Source: Saccharothrix ecbatanensis
GTDB lineage: Bacteria; Actinomycetota; Actinomycetes; Mycobacteriales; Pseudonocardiaceae
Assembly: GCF_014205015.1 (NCBI RefSeq)
Contig: NZ_JACHMO010000001.1
Span: forward strand, 4,836,001-4,900,000
Direction: 5' to 3'
Length of the DNA stretch: 64,000 bases
Made by a program: the position numbers and the translations under genes. Below, piece by piece: positions 33,143 to 44,858 of this stretch (positions within the stretch are counted from its first letter, which is position 1; each line of letters starts with the position of its first letter). The notes under the pieces were generated by a model that saw only the letters and a program-made list of their open reading frames with translations, searched no databases and was not told the DNA's origin.

Positions 33143-33167
33143 GTACCCGGCACCCGATCGGGGAAAC
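33143..33167 (-). promoter_or_regulatory. stress-sigma (SigB/SigF-like) promoter of csbD-udgX
   Basis: On the minus strand GTTT (-35, 33167-33164) and GGGTAC (-10, 33148-33143) are 15 bases apart. This matches the GTTT-N14-16-GGGTA form of actinomycete general-stress promoters. It predicts a start about 33 bases before the csbD ATG. Confidence 0.6.
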
Positions 33168-33480
33168 TTTGACGACATGGGCGCCCACCTGGTCACCAAC
33201 GCCGTGGACAACCCATCAGAGCAGGTCACAGCCTTGATCAACGGATGAGTTCCGGTGCCGCGAGACCCGCTGAACCCCTCCAATTTCGCCGAGCCGCACG
33301 CCCTCTACTACGGTGATCGTCTACGCGGTTGAAAAGCCAGCCGCAAGCCACCCGGCACCCGCGAGGGCACTCTGGGTCAGCGAGAGCTGTGGGCTTGCCT
33401 GTGCCTGCGACCGCGTGTCCGGACGCTCTCGCACTGCCGGCCTGGCTGACCGGTTACCGACGTGCGAGAGGAGCCCGACC

Positions 33481-34050
33481 GTGGTCGGGGACAACGGCCG
33501 TGACGATTCGCTGACCGCGCGGATCGCCGGCCTGGAGGCCGAGATCGCCGGTTTGCGGAAAGCGGTGCAGACGCGCACCGTGATCGGGCAGGCCACAGGC
33601 TTGATAGCCGCCGTGCAGGGCTGCACGCCCCAGGAGGGGTTCCAGCTGCTCGTGCGGATGTCGCAGCACCACAACGTGAAGCTGCACACCATCGCACTGA
33701 AACTGCTCGACCTCGCCGCCGAACTGGGCCCGCACCACGCCGTGCGCGCCGTGCACTCGACCGCAGAGCCAGCCGAGCCGTCCGAACCGGCCGAACCCAT
33801 CGGGGCCGTCCAGACCGCAGCGCCGGCCGAACCGGTCGGGACGGAGCCACGCCGGGCCGACGAGTGGCCCGGCGTGGAGGTCGTGCACGCGGCACGTCGG
33901 CTGGTCGCGGCCTACGACGCGGCCCAGCACTCCGGGGACGACCGGCCCGAGGTGCGAAGACAGCTGGCCGACCAGGTCGCGCTGGCCGGTCGGCAGCTCG
34001 CCGAGAAGCTCACCGAGGTGGGCTGGCTCACCCCGGAACCGGCGGAGTAG
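33481..34050 (+). CDS. ANTAR-domain protein
   Basis: The product is 189 residues from GTG 33481, behind GAGAGGAG. Residues about 10-70 form a short coiled coil (LTARIAGLEAEIAGLRKAV) running into an ANTAR helix bundle (TVIGQATGLIAAVQGCTPQE with GFQLLVRMSQ). ANTAR domains bind paired hexaloop RNA hairpins and act as antiterminators. An Ala/Pro/Glu-rich linker and a C-terminal helical region (GVEVVHAARRLVAAYDA) follow. No GAF or receiver domain is present, so its signal input is unclear. Its 3' end overlaps the treZ 3' end by 23 bases. The 33168-33480 stretch has nothing recognisable. Confidence 0.8.
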   Translation: MVGDNGRDDSLTARIAGLEAEIAGLRKAVQTRTVIGQATGLIAAVQGCTPQEGFQLLVRMSQHHNVKLHTIALKLLDLAAELGPHHAVRAVHSTAEPAEPSEPAEPIGAVQTAAPAEPVGTEPRRADEWPGVEVVHAARRLVAAYDAAQHSGDDRPEVRRQLADQVALAGRQLAEKLTEVGWLTPEPAE

Positions 34051-35767
34051 ACGCGACGACCGAGACGACCGCGAAGGAGTCGGCGGGCAGGCGAACCACC
34101 TGCCCGTCCACCTCCGCCCCCACGTCCGACGACAGCAGCACCTCACCCACCGACGCGTCGAGCCGGACCTTGGCGTCCGCCCCGAGGTTGCACACCACCC
34201 GCAGCGAACCCCGGTGCAGCACCAGCACCGATCCTTCTTCCCGCACCACGAACCGGTCCAGCCGCGGATCCGCGAGCTCCGGCCGTGACCGGCGCAGCGC
34301 GATCAACGCCCGGTACAGGTCGAACAGCTCCCGGTGCCCGGGCCCGGACACCTCGTCCCAGCGCAGCGTGGACCGGCGCACGGTCTCCGGGTCGATCGGG
34401 TCGGGCACCTCCGACTCGCCCCACCCGTGCCGGCCGAACTCCCGCCGCCGCCCCGTGCGCACCGCCTCGGCCAGCTCCGGGTCCGGGAACGACGCGAAGA
34501 ACTGCCACGGCGTGCTCGCCGCCCACTCCTCGCCCATGAAGATCATCGGCGTGTACGGCGAGCACAGGACGATCGCCGCGCCCACCGCCTGCCGCTGCCA
34601 CGACACCGTCGCCGACAGCCGGTCACCGGTGGCGCGGTTGCCGACCTGGTCGTGGTTCTGGAGGTAGGCGAGGAACCGGTAGCCGGGCAGCCGGTGCCGG
34701 TCCACCGGACGGCCGTGGCGCCGCCCCCGGAACGACGACCACGTGCCCGCGTGGAAGAACACGTCCCGCAGCGTCGTGCCCAACGCGCCCTCGAAGTCCG
34801 GGTAGTAGCCGAACGTCTCCCCGCTCAACGCCACGTGCAGCGCGTGGTGCAGGTCGTCCGCCCACTGCGCGTGCAGCCCGTGCCCGCCGCCCTCCCGCGC
34901 GGTCACCAGCCGGGCGTCGTTCAGGTCGGACTCGGCGATCAACGTCAGCGGACGGCCCGCGGCGGCCGACAACGCGTCCACCTCGACGGCCAACTGCTCC
35001 AGCACGTGCAGCGCGCTGCGATCCGCCAACGCGTGCACGGCGTCCAGCCGCAGCCCGTCCACGTGGAAGTCCCGCAACCAGCCGAGCGCGTTGTCGACCA
35101 CGTACCGGCGCACCTCGTCGGAGCCCTCGCCGTCGAGGTTCAGGCCGGGCCCCCAGTCGTTGCTGCCCGCGAAGTACGGCCCGAACCGGTCCAGGTACGC
35201 GCCGGACGGCCCGAGGTGGTTGTAGACGACGTCCAGCAGCACGGCCAGCCCTCGCCCGTGGCACGCGTCCACGAACCGCTTGAACCCGTCCGGACCCCCG
35301 TACGGCTCGTGCACCGCTCCCCACAGCACGCCGTCGTAACCCCAGCCCGCCGTGCCGTCGAACGAGTTGACCGGCATCACTTCGACGTGCGTGACGCCCA
35401 ACTCCACCAGGTGGTCCAGCCGCTCCACCGCGCCGTCGAACGTCCCGGCCGCCGTGAACGTGCCGATGTGCAGCTCGTAGACCACCGCACCCGGCAGCCC
35501 GCGCCCGGTCCACGCCTGGTCTGTCCACGTGAACGCCGAGTGGTCGTACACCCGGGACGCCCCGTGCACCCCGTCCGGCTGCCACCGCGACCTCGGGTCG
35601 GGCAGCGCGTCGTCCGAGTCGCCCAGCAGGAAGGCATAGGCGGTGCCCGCTTCCCCGGGTACGTCCGCGTGCCACCACCCGCTTTCCCCGGCCGCCATCT
35701 CGTGGTCCCGACCGTCGACCCGAACCCGGACGCGCTCGTGCGACGGCGCCCACACCGCGAAAGTCAC
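34028..35767 (-). CDS. treZ: malto-oligosyltrehalose trehalohydrolase
   Basis: This 579-residue GH13 enzyme releases trehalose from maltooligosyl-trehalose made by TreY. An N-terminal CBM48-like domain (FAVWAPSHERVRVRVDG) is followed by the barrel with GVTHVEVMPVNSFDG, LLDVVYNHLGPSG, nucleophile DGLRLDAVHA, acid LIAESDLND and LQNHDQVGN. The C-terminal beta-domain ends VVSVVASTPP. The ATG at 35767 overlaps the treY stop by four bases. It is the third gene of the coupled treX-treY-treZ operon. Confidence 0.95.
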   Translation of the reverse strand: MTFAVWAPSHERVRVRVDGRDHEMAAGESGWWHADVPGEAGTAYAFLLGDSDDALPDPRSRWQPDGVHGASRVYDHSAFTWTDQAWTGRGLPGAVVYELHIGTFTAAGTFDGAVERLDHLVELGVTHVEVMPVNSFDGTAGWGYDGVLWGAVHEPYGGPDGFKRFVDACHGRGLAVLLDVVYNHLGPSGAYLDRFGPYFAGSNDWGPGLNLDGEGSDEVRRYVVDNALGWLRDFHVDGLRLDAVHALADRSALHVLEQLAVEVDALSAAAGRPLTLIAESDLNDARLVTAREGGGHGLHAQWADDLHHALHVALSGETFGYYPDFEGALGTTLRDVFFHAGTWSSFRGRRHGRPVDRHRLPGYRFLAYLQNHDQVGNRATGDRLSATVSWQRQAVGAAIVLCSPYTPMIFMGEEWAASTPWQFFASFPDPELAEAVRTGRRREFGRHGWGESEVPDPIDPETVRRSTLRWDEVSGPGHRELFDLYRALIALRRSRPELADPRLDRFVVREEGSVLVLHRGSLRVVCNLGADAKVRLDASVGEVLLSSDVGAEVDGQVVRLPADSFAVVSVVASTPPVPG

Positions 35768-37946
35768 CGATCTCCTCTGACCAACAAAGCCACCGGGTAA
35801 TGATCAAGCATGTCGGCCACCCGCGGCGCGGCGGGACGGGAGGTGAGCACGTCGGTCCACTCCCCCGGCGGCAGCGGCAGCACCGTGTCACCCCAGCCGC
35901 CCGCGTCCGCCAAGCCCACCGGAAGCCGAGTCGCCACCGTGACCAGGCCGTTCCGCTCGAACGCGACCACGTGCGACGCCGCCTCACCCGACGCCGACAA
36001 CGGCCGGTAGCCGCGGAACAGCTCAGGCCGTTCCCGACGCAACCGCAGCGCGCGCTGCACCACGAGCAGCTTGGCCGCACCCGAGTCGTCCACGTCCGGC
36101 AGCCAGCCGTCCTCGATCCGCTCCAGCAGCCGCCGCCGCACCTCGTAGTCCACCGGCCGCCGGTTGTCCGGGTCGACCAGGGACAGGTCCCACAGCTCGG
36201 TGCCCTGGTACACGTCCGGCACGCCGGGAGCGGTGAGCTGCACCAGCTTCTGCCCCAGCGCGTTGGACCAGCCCGGCGCCACGATCCGGTCCACGAACGA
36301 CGCCACCTCGGCCGCCACCGGACCGGTCAGCACCTGCTCCGGCCACGCCTCCACGGCCGCCTCGAACTCCTCGTCGTGGTCGATCCACGTGGTGCGGACC
36401 TTCGACTCCTTGGCCGCCTTGTCCAGGTAGCCGCGCATCCGGTCGGCCGTGATCGGCCACGCGCCCACCAGCGACTGCCACGCCAGCATGTTCAGCGACG
36501 GCTCGTCGATCGGGTGCGCGGCGGTCCACCTGCGGACCAGTTCGGCGAACTCGTCGGGCACCTCGGCCAGCACCGCGAGCCGCGCGCGCACGTCCTCGGA
36601 CCGCTTGGTGTCGTGCGTGGACAACGCCGTCATCGCCGCCGGGTACCCGGCCTCGCGCAACGCCGCCCGCGCGTGGAACTCCTCCGGTGGCACGCCGAAC
36701 CGGTCCGGCGCGCCACCGACCTCGTTCAGCGCCACGAACCGGCTGTACCGGTAGAACGCGGTGTCCTCGGTGCCCTTGGCGACCACCATGCCGGACGTCT
36801 GCTGGACGCGGGTGGCCAGCTCGCCGTGCGGCTCGGCGCGCACCTGCCGGTCCAACGCCCGCGCCGCCGGCGATGTCGCCGCGCTCACCGCCGCCGCCCA
36901 CGCGTCCAGCCCTTCGGGCAGGTAGGAGCGGTAGACGGGGAAGTGGACCATCACCTCGGCGACGGCCTGTTCGGCCTGCTCGCGGTCCGCGTCACGGACC
37001 AGGGCGGCGATCCGGCGGATCTCGGCGCGCAGGATCGTCCGGGTGATCAGCTCGCGGCACTCGTGCTCCACCGCGGCGAAGTCCGTCGGCACGCCGAACT
37101 CCTCGGCCAGCGCGGTGAACCCCGCCTCGCCCGCCGGGTCCACGAACAGCCCGCACACCTCGCGCAACGCGTCGTAGCCGGTGGTGCCGTCGACCGGCCA
37201 CGACGCGGGCAGCCGCTCGTCCGCGCCGAGGATCTTCTCCACCACCAGCCACACGCCCGAACGTTCCTTCAGCCGCCGCGCGTACCCGCCGGGGTCGGAC
37301 AGGCCGTCCGGGTGGTCCACCCGCAGGCCCGTCACCTCGCCCGCCGCCACCCACCGCAGCACCTCGCCGTGGGTGGCCTCGAACACCTCCGGTTCCTCGA
37401 CGCGCACCGCGGCCAGCGAGGTGATGTCGAAGAACCGCCGGTAGTTCAGCTCCGAGTTGCCGCGCCGCCAGTCGACCAGCCGGTAGTGCTCGTGCTCCTC
37501 CTCCGACGCCTTGTCCGCGGCGAACGGCAGGAGCAGCGGCCCGGAGTCCCAGTCGATGTCGAAGTACTCCGCGTACCGGGAGGCGCGGCCGTGCCGGAGC
37601 ACGTCCCACCACCAGGCGTTGGTGTCGTCGTGGCCGACCGCCATGTGGTTGGGCACGATGTCCAACACGAACCCGAGACCGGCCCGCTTCAGCGCCTTGT
37701 GCAACGCGACCCGGCCCGCCTCGCCGCCCAACTCCTCCCGGGCCCGCGTCGGGTCGACCACGTCGTAGCCGTGCGTCGAGCCGGGCGCCGCTTCCAGCAC
37801 CGGCGAGGCGTACAGCGCTCCGACACCCAAGGCGTCCAGGTAGTCGACCACCACTTCAGCGTCCGCGAAGGTGAAGTCGGGCGTGAACTGGACCCGGTAG
37901 GTGGACGCAGGCGCCGCTTCACCGGGCGCCGCTTCCCTGGGCGCCG

Positions 37947-37950
<4 letters not shown>
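35764..37950 (-). CDS. treY: malto-oligosyltrehalose synthase
   Basis: The product is 728 residues from ATG 37950, which overlaps the treX stop (ATGA). This GH13_26 enzyme isomerises the reducing-end glucose of maltodextrins to an alpha-1,1 linkage. It shows [60 protein letters not shown], the nucleophile region [28 protein letters not shown] and a late [17 protein letters not shown]. All are TreY signatures. The frame is open about 40 codons further upstream inside treX, which is not the start. Confidence 0.95.
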
Positions 37951-40070
<2,120 letters not shown>

Positions 40071-40119
40071 AGGATTCCTCCGGGACGAGCTGGGACGATC
40101 CGACCCGTACCGTTCTAGA

Positions 40120-40500
40120 TCATGTCCGGCCGGCGTGCGACCTGGCGAGTTGACCGCGGGCGGCGACCAACAGCAGGCGGGCCTCCTGGAGTTCGCAGTA
40201 GCGCAGGTGTTCGCAGGCGGCTTCGGCGCAGGCCACGGCCTGGGCCAGAGCCTTGTCGGCGTCCGCGTCGACGCGCCGGAGGATGGCGCGCAGGGATTCT
40301 TCGGCGTTGCGGGCGCCGGACAGCGAGTCGGCCAGGTTCGCCGGCCTCACCGCCGTGAGGATCCGCTCGACGGTCGCTTCGAGAGCGTCGGCCGGGGTGC
40401 TCGGCGCGGTGCTCGTGGCAGCGGCGCCCATCGGGGCAGGGCTCTGCGGGGTGCTTTGCTCGGGCACCATCCCGGTGCGGGACACCAATTCGGTGTTCAC
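40120..40500 (-). CDS. hypothetical helical protein (126 aa)
   Basis: GTG 40500 begins [16 protein letters not shown], then a Pro/Ala/Ser-rich segment and a long helical region ([20 protein letters not shown] ... [20 protein letters not shown]). GGAGG lies 12 bases upstream, slightly far. There is no signal or membrane helix. The Glu/Ala pattern suggests a helical hairpin or dimer. It lies 49 bases upstream of treX on the same strand, so it could be co-transcribed. No family is recognised. Confidence 0.6.
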   Translation of the reverse strand: MNTELVSRTGMVPEQSTPQSPAPMGAAATSTAPSTPADALEATVERILTAVRPANLADSLSGARNAEESLRAILRRVDADADKALAQAVACAEAACEHLRYCELQEARLLLVAARGQLARSHAGRT

Positions 40501-40603
40501 GGGTGAATGCCACCTCCAACCATGGCGCGGGTGACGGCTTGACGATACCTCGCGGCTGGGCCGCGTGCTGTGACGTGGGTGTTTCGCTTCGCGCGCAAGC
40601 GCT

Positions 40604-42547
40604 TCACGGCCGGCCGCCGGCGCGGGGAGCGCGGCTTTCGGCCAGCACGGCGGCGACGCGACGCACCCTCGGGTCGGCGAACAGGTCGTCGAGCCCGACG
40701 GGCAGTGGGATGCGCCAGTTCGGGTACTGGTCGGTGGTGCCGGGCAGGTTGGGCTGGCGGGTCTCCCCCAGCGCATCCTGTGGCGATGTCAGCACGAGCA
40801 CGGAACGGGCCTTCGCGAGAAGTGCGTGGAACGCGGTAACCAAGTCATCGGCATCCACGCCTTCCTGCTTGAGGAGTTCGAGCAATTCGCCGCGTTCGCG
40901 CTCGGCGGCCCGGAATTCCCGGTCGACCGGCCCGTCAAACCGGTCCAGCTCCGCTCGTACCCGAACGTGTTCGGCGGCCAGGAACCCGGCCACGGTCGGC
41001 AGGTCGTGGGTGGAGATGCTGGCCATCGCCGACGTGGTCCACTTCTCCGGCGGGATCAGCGGGTGGTCCGGCAGGTCGTACTCGCGCTGGAACCACAGCA
41101 CCGCCGAGCTGAGGATGCCGTGCTCGTGCAACGCCGCGGTGACCCTCGGCTCGATCGTGCCCAGGTCCTCACCCACGACGACGGCGTTCGCGCGGTGCGC
41201 CTCCAGGGTCAGCACGGCCAGCATCGCGTCCTCGTCGTAGTAGACGTACGTGCCGCGCTTGGGCGGCTCGCCCGGCGGGACCCACCACAGCCGCCACAGG
41301 CCCGCCACGTGGTCGATGCGGATGCCGTCCGCGTGCCGCAGCACGCTGCGCACCACCGCCCGGAACGGCTCGTAGCCCTGCTCGGCGAGCCGATCGGGTC
41401 GCCACGGCGGCAGGCCCCAGTCCTGCCCCTGCTCGCTGAACGCGTCCGGTGGCGCGCCGACCGTGACGTCCGCGGCGAACGCGTCGCGCACCGCCCACGT
41501 GTCCGCGCCGCCGGGGTTCACGCCCACCGGCAGGTCGTGCACGACGCCGACGGGCATGCCCGCGTCGTGCGCGGCGCGGCGTGCGGCGGCCAGCTGCTGC
41601 TCGCACAGCTCCTGGAGCCACGCGTGGAACGCCACCCGTTCGGGGTCGGCGGTCGCCGTGGCCGGGTCCTGCTGCGCGGCCGGCCACTCGCGCCAGTCCG
41701 GGCCGTGCGCCTCGGCGAGCGCGCAGAACCGGGCGAAGTCGAGCAGGTCGCCTTCGGGCGCGTGGTGCTCTTCGTGCCGCCAGAGCAGTTCCAGCGCTTT
41801 CGCCTTCGCGGCCCACACCGCGTCGTAGTCGATCAGGTCGGTGTCGTTCGGCGGGCGCAGCGCGTCGATCTTCGCCCGGGTCTCCGGGTCGGCGTTCGCG
41901 TAGGCCGGGATGTCGGCGATCCGCAGGTAGAGGGGGTTGGCGAACCGGCGGCTCGACGGCGAGTACGGGGACCGCTCGACCGGTGAGGTGGGGCTGATCG
42001 CCTGCACGGGGTTGACCAGCAGCACGCCCGCGCCCAGTTCGGCGGCGCTGCGCCGGGCCAACGTCGCCAGGTCGCCGTAGTCGCCCATGCCCCACGACTC
42101 GGCCGACCGCATCGCGTACAGCTGGAGCATCCAGCCCCACGACCGGGGGACGGGCCGGAGCTTGCGCGGCGCGACGATGACCGTGCGGTCGCCGAAGCGG
42201 TGGTAGCCGAGCGGGAGCGCGGCGGGCAGCTCCAGCCGTCCGCCGTCCTCCAGGTCGACCGTGCCGGTCTCCGCCAGCACGTCACCCTCGCGGAGGACAA
42301 CTGTTCCGGGTGGTTTCGCGGGCGCGGCGAGCGCGCGGCGCACGGCCTCCGGCGTCGAGGCGTCCACGTCCAGCTGTGCGAGGACGGCCACCACCACGTC
42401 GGGGTCGACGTCCGCCCGGCGTTGTCCCGCGTCCTCGTAGTAGGTGGCCACACCGTGTGCCTCGGCCAGTGCCGCGAGCTCGTCGTCCACGACGGACAGC
42501 TTCGCCCTCACCTCGGGTCGGAAGCCAGGGCGGTGACGTCCGGTCAC
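40604..42547 (-). CDS. malQ: 4-alpha-glucanotransferase
   Basis: This 647-residue GH77 amylomaltase disproportionates maltodextrins. Motifs are GWMLQLYAMRSAESWGMGDY, LLVNPVQAISPTSPVERSPY, the nucleophile region DGIRIDHVAGLWRLW, VVGEDLGTIEPRV with the acid/base Glu, and STHDLPTVAGF. The N-terminal 130 residues form the extra domain of actinomycete MalQ. The GTG at 42547 gives the longest protein but no clear ribosome-binding site; GTG 42511 is an alternative. The LacI regulator just upstream, on the same strand, is a likely controller. Confidence 0.93.
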   Translation of the reverse strand: MTGRHRPGFRPEVRAKLSVVDDELAALAEAHGVATYYEDAGQRRADVDPDVVVAVLAQLDVDASTPEAVRRALAAPAKPPGTVVLREGDVLAETGTVDLEDGGRLELPAALPLGYHRFGDRTVIVAPRKLRPVPRSWGWMLQLYAMRSAESWGMGDYGDLATLARRSAAELGAGVLLVNPVQAISPTSPVERSPYSPSSRRFANPLYLRIADIPAYANADPETRAKIDALRPPNDTDLIDYDAVWAAKAKALELLWRHEEHHAPEGDLLDFARFCALAEAHGPDWREWPAAQQDPATATADPERVAFHAWLQELCEQQLAAARRAAHDAGMPVGVVHDLPVGVNPGGADTWAVRDAFAADVTVGAPPDAFSEQGQDWGLPPWRPDRLAEQGYEPFRAVVRSVLRHADGIRIDHVAGLWRLWWVPPGEPPKRGTYVYYDEDAMLAVLTLEAHRANAVVVGEDLGTIEPRVTAALHEHGILSSAVLWFQREYDLPDHPLIPPEKWTTSAMASISTHDLPTVAGFLAAEHVRVRAELDRFDGPVDREFRAAERERGELLELLKQEGVDADDLVTAFHALLAKARSVLVLTSPQDALGETRQPNLPGTTDQYPNWRIPLPVGLDDLFADPRVRRVAAVLAESRAPRAGGRP

Positions 42548-42594
42548 CCGAAGGTTGCAGAAAGTTCCCCGTGGGTAACAACCCGTCCGGGTGA

Positions 42595-43527
42595 TCAGCG
42601 CTCCGGCCGCGGCCCGGTCGAGTCACGGACCGCGAGGTGCACGGTGGGTGGCTTGGTCTCGTGCTCCTCGCCGCGCAGAGTCGCCAGCAGCACGTCTACG
42701 GCGTGCTCACCGCGTTCGCGCCAAGCTCCCTCGACCGCGGTGATGCCCACGGCGCGGGCCAGGTCCGGGCCCTCCAGGCTGACGATCGACACGTCGCCGG
42801 GCACGTCCCGCCCGTCGCGGCGCAGCCGCAGGAACACCCCGAGCGCCACCTCGCCGCTGGTGGTGATGACGGCGGTCGGCAGGGGTTCGGCGTCCAGCAG
42901 CGCGTCCACCACCTGCTCGCCGCCCGCGACCGTGGACGACGACCACAGCGTCCACTCCGGACGGACCAACAGCCCTTCGGCGACCAGGAGCTCGTCGTAG
43001 AACTCGTCGATGTCGCCGGCCAGCACCAGGGCGACGTCCCGGTGGCCCAGCCCCATGAGGTGGCCGACGGCCAGCCGCAGCGCCTCACGCAGGTCTTCGT
43101 CCCGCACCGAGACCACGGGCACGTCCAGGCTCCTGAGCGCGGCGTCCTCGGAGTCGGTGAGGTGCACCGACAGGGCCAGCACGCCGTCCACGCGTCGGCC
43201 CAGCGGCAGCTCCTCGAAGAACCGCCGGCGCCCCTCGGCGTCCTTGAGCACGTAGAGCAGGACGTCGTACCCGGCCTGCCGCAAAGCGCCCTCCGCGCCC
43301 GCCAGCAGGTCGCCGCGCGCGACGTCGGCGGTGAGCACCGCGATGGCGTACCGCCGCCCGCCCGCGAGGCTGGACGCGTCCCGTGCGATCGCGTACCGCA
43401 TCTTCTTGGCGACCTCGGTGACGTACCGGCGGGTCGCCTCAGAGACGCCGGGCTCGCCGCGCAGCGCGCGCGACACCGTCGCCGCGGACACCCCGGCGGC
43501 CCGCGCCACGTCGGACATGCTCGTCAA
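42595..43527 (-). CDS. LacI-family transcriptional regulator
   Basis: The product is 310 residues. The TTG start at 43527 has GGGAGG six bases upstream; ATG 43518 is also possible. The N-terminal helix-turn-helix is SDVARAAGVSAATVSRALRG with the hinge helix PGVSEATRRYVTEVAKKMRY. The sugar-binding periplasmic-type fold includes YAIAVLTADVARGDLLAGAE and GRRVDGVLALSV. It resembles MalR/CcpA-like regulators, and its position 47 bases before malQ suggests control of maltodextrin use. The effector was not identified. Confidence 0.9.
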   Translation of the reverse strand: MTSMSDVARAAGVSAATVSRALRGEPGVSEATRRYVTEVAKKMRYAIARDASSLAGGRRYAIAVLTADVARGDLLAGAEGALRQAGYDVLLYVLKDAEGRRRFFEELPLGRRVDGVLALSVHLTDSEDAALRSLDVPVVSVRDEDLREALRLAVGHLMGLGHRDVALVLAGDIDEFYDELLVAEGLLVRPEWTLWSSSTVAGGEQVVDALLDAEPLPTAVITTSGEVALGVFLRLRRDGRDVPGDVSIVSLEGPDLARAVGITAVEGAWRERGEHAVDVLLATLRGEEHETKPPTVHLAVRDSTGPRPER

Positions 43528-43627
43528 CTCACACCTCCCGGCCTGGTACGAGGTTAGCGAGAACCGTACGGTTGCCTTGTCGCGAGCACCCTGCGAGACG
43601 TGATCGGCACCCTCCGGAAGGATTTAC

Positions 43628-44086
43628 ATGAAGCCCGGCGACCAGGCACCCGACTTCGACCTGCCCGACCAGGACGGGACGCCCCGCAAGCTGTCCGAAC
43701 TGCTCACCGGCGGGCCCGTGGTGCTGTTCTTCTACCCGGCCGCGATGACCCCCGGCTGCACCGCGGAGAGCTGCCACTTCCGCGACCTGGCGGCGGAGTT
43801 CGCCGAGGTCGGGGCGCAGCGGGTGGGGATCAGCCGTGACGCGGTGGAGCGGCAGAAGGAGTTCGCCGACAAGCACGACTTCGGCTACCCGCTGCTCTCC
43901 GACGGCGACGGCGCGGTGGCCGGGGCGTTCGGCGTGAAGCGCAAGCTCGGGCCGCTGCCCGTGAAGCGGCACACGTTCGTCATCGACACCGACCGGACCG
44001 TGATCGAAGTCATCAAATCCGAGTTCGCCATGAACGCCCACGCCGACAAGGCGCTGACCGCGCTGCGCCAGCGGGACTCTGTTTGA
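43628..44086 (+). CDS. bcp: peroxiredoxin, BCP/PrxQ type
   Basis: This 152-residue thiol peroxidase reduces hydroperoxides. The peroxidatic Cys is in FFYPAAMTPGCTAESCHFRD, with a second Cys five residues later, as in atypical 2-Cys BCP enzymes. GDQAPDFDLPDQDG at the start and RHTFVIDTDRTVIEVIKSEF at the end are typical. GGAAGG precedes ATG 43628. It is divergent from the LacI regulator. Confidence 0.93.
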   Translation: MKPGDQAPDFDLPDQDGTPRKLSELLTGGPVVLFFYPAAMTPGCTAESCHFRDLAAEFAEVGAQRVGISRDAVERQKEFADKHDFGYPLLSDGDGAVAGAFGVKRKLGPLPVKRHTFVIDTDRTVIEVIKSEFAMNAHADKALTALRQRDSV

Positions 44087-44143
44087 TTGCCGCTGCTCCG
44101 CAGACGGCGGGCTCGGTCGCCTCGAAGTCGACCGCTCGCGACC

Positions 44144-44182
44144 CATTTTCCGACGATCGAAGAGCGTGATCGCCGGAAAATG
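44144..44182. terminator. hairpin between bcp and the TetR gene
   Basis: Arms CATTTTCCGACGATC (44144-44158) and GATCGCCGGAAAATG (44168-44182) have one mismatch and a nine-base loop. It lies between convergent genes and is probably a bidirectional terminator. Confidence 0.6.
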
Positions 44183-44259
44183 CACCGCGAACGATCGACG
44201 CGACCTCGCTTCTCAGCGGCCGGGAGCTTCCGGTCGGCGGCCCGGCGTTCCGGTCGGAG

Positions 44260-44856
44260 CTAGCGGCCGGGGGGTTCCGGTCGGAGGCCGGCCAGGACGA
44301 AGTCGGCGATCTCGGCGCCGAGCCGGGCGGGGGATTTGGGCCCGTCCGGCCGGTACCAGGTGGGCAGCTGGTTGACCACGCCCAGGGCGATCAGCACGGT
44401 GGTCTCGGCCGGCACGGCGGAGCTGAACTCGCCCGCCTCCTGGGCCTGCTCCACCACCGCGCGGAACGTCTCGTGGTAGCGCCGCCGCTCGGACCGGAAG
44501 CTCGCCATCCGGTCCGCGTCCAGCCGGTGCATCTCGCGGACGAACACCGCCGTCTCGTCCACGCTCTCGGCGGTCGTCTCGACCAGGCTGACCAGGATCC
44601 GCCGCACGGTGGTGGCGGCGTCGAGCCGGGCCGACACGATCCGGTCCAGGTCGGTCATCTGCCGGCCGATCAGCGACCGGTAGATCTCGAACAGCAGGTC
44701 GTCCTTGGACTCGAAGTAGTGGTAGAGCGCGCCCTTGGTGACGGAGGCGGCGTCGACCACCTCCTGCACCGTCGTCGCGTCGAACCCCTTCGCGGCGAAC
44801 AACCGCACGGCCGCGCCCACGATCCGCTCGGACGTCGCCCCGGTCCGCCGCGCCAC
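44260..44856 (-). CDS. TetR-family transcriptional regulator
   Basis: The product is 198 residues from GTG 44856, two bases after the stop of the upstream oxidoreductase gene. The N-terminal domain has SERIVGAAVRLFAAKGFDAT, then VQEVVDAASVTKGALYHYFE with SKDDLL, the standard TetR helix-turn-helix. The C-terminal part (VRRILVSLVETTAESVDETA) fits the TetR_C_33/KstR2-like group, which often controls acyl or steroid metabolism. It probably autoregulates the two-gene operon through the palindrome at 45852-45867. Confidence 0.9.
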   Translation of the reverse strand: MARRTGATSERIVGAAVRLFAAKGFDATTVQEVVDAASVTKGALYHYFESKDDLLFEIYRSLIGRQMTDLDRIVSARLDAATTVRRILVSLVETTAESVDETAVFVREMHRLDADRMASFRSERRRYHETFRAVVEQAQEAGEFSSAVPAETTVLIALGVVNQLPTWYRPDGPKSPARLGAEIADFVLAGLRPEPPGR

Positions 44857-44858
44857 GG

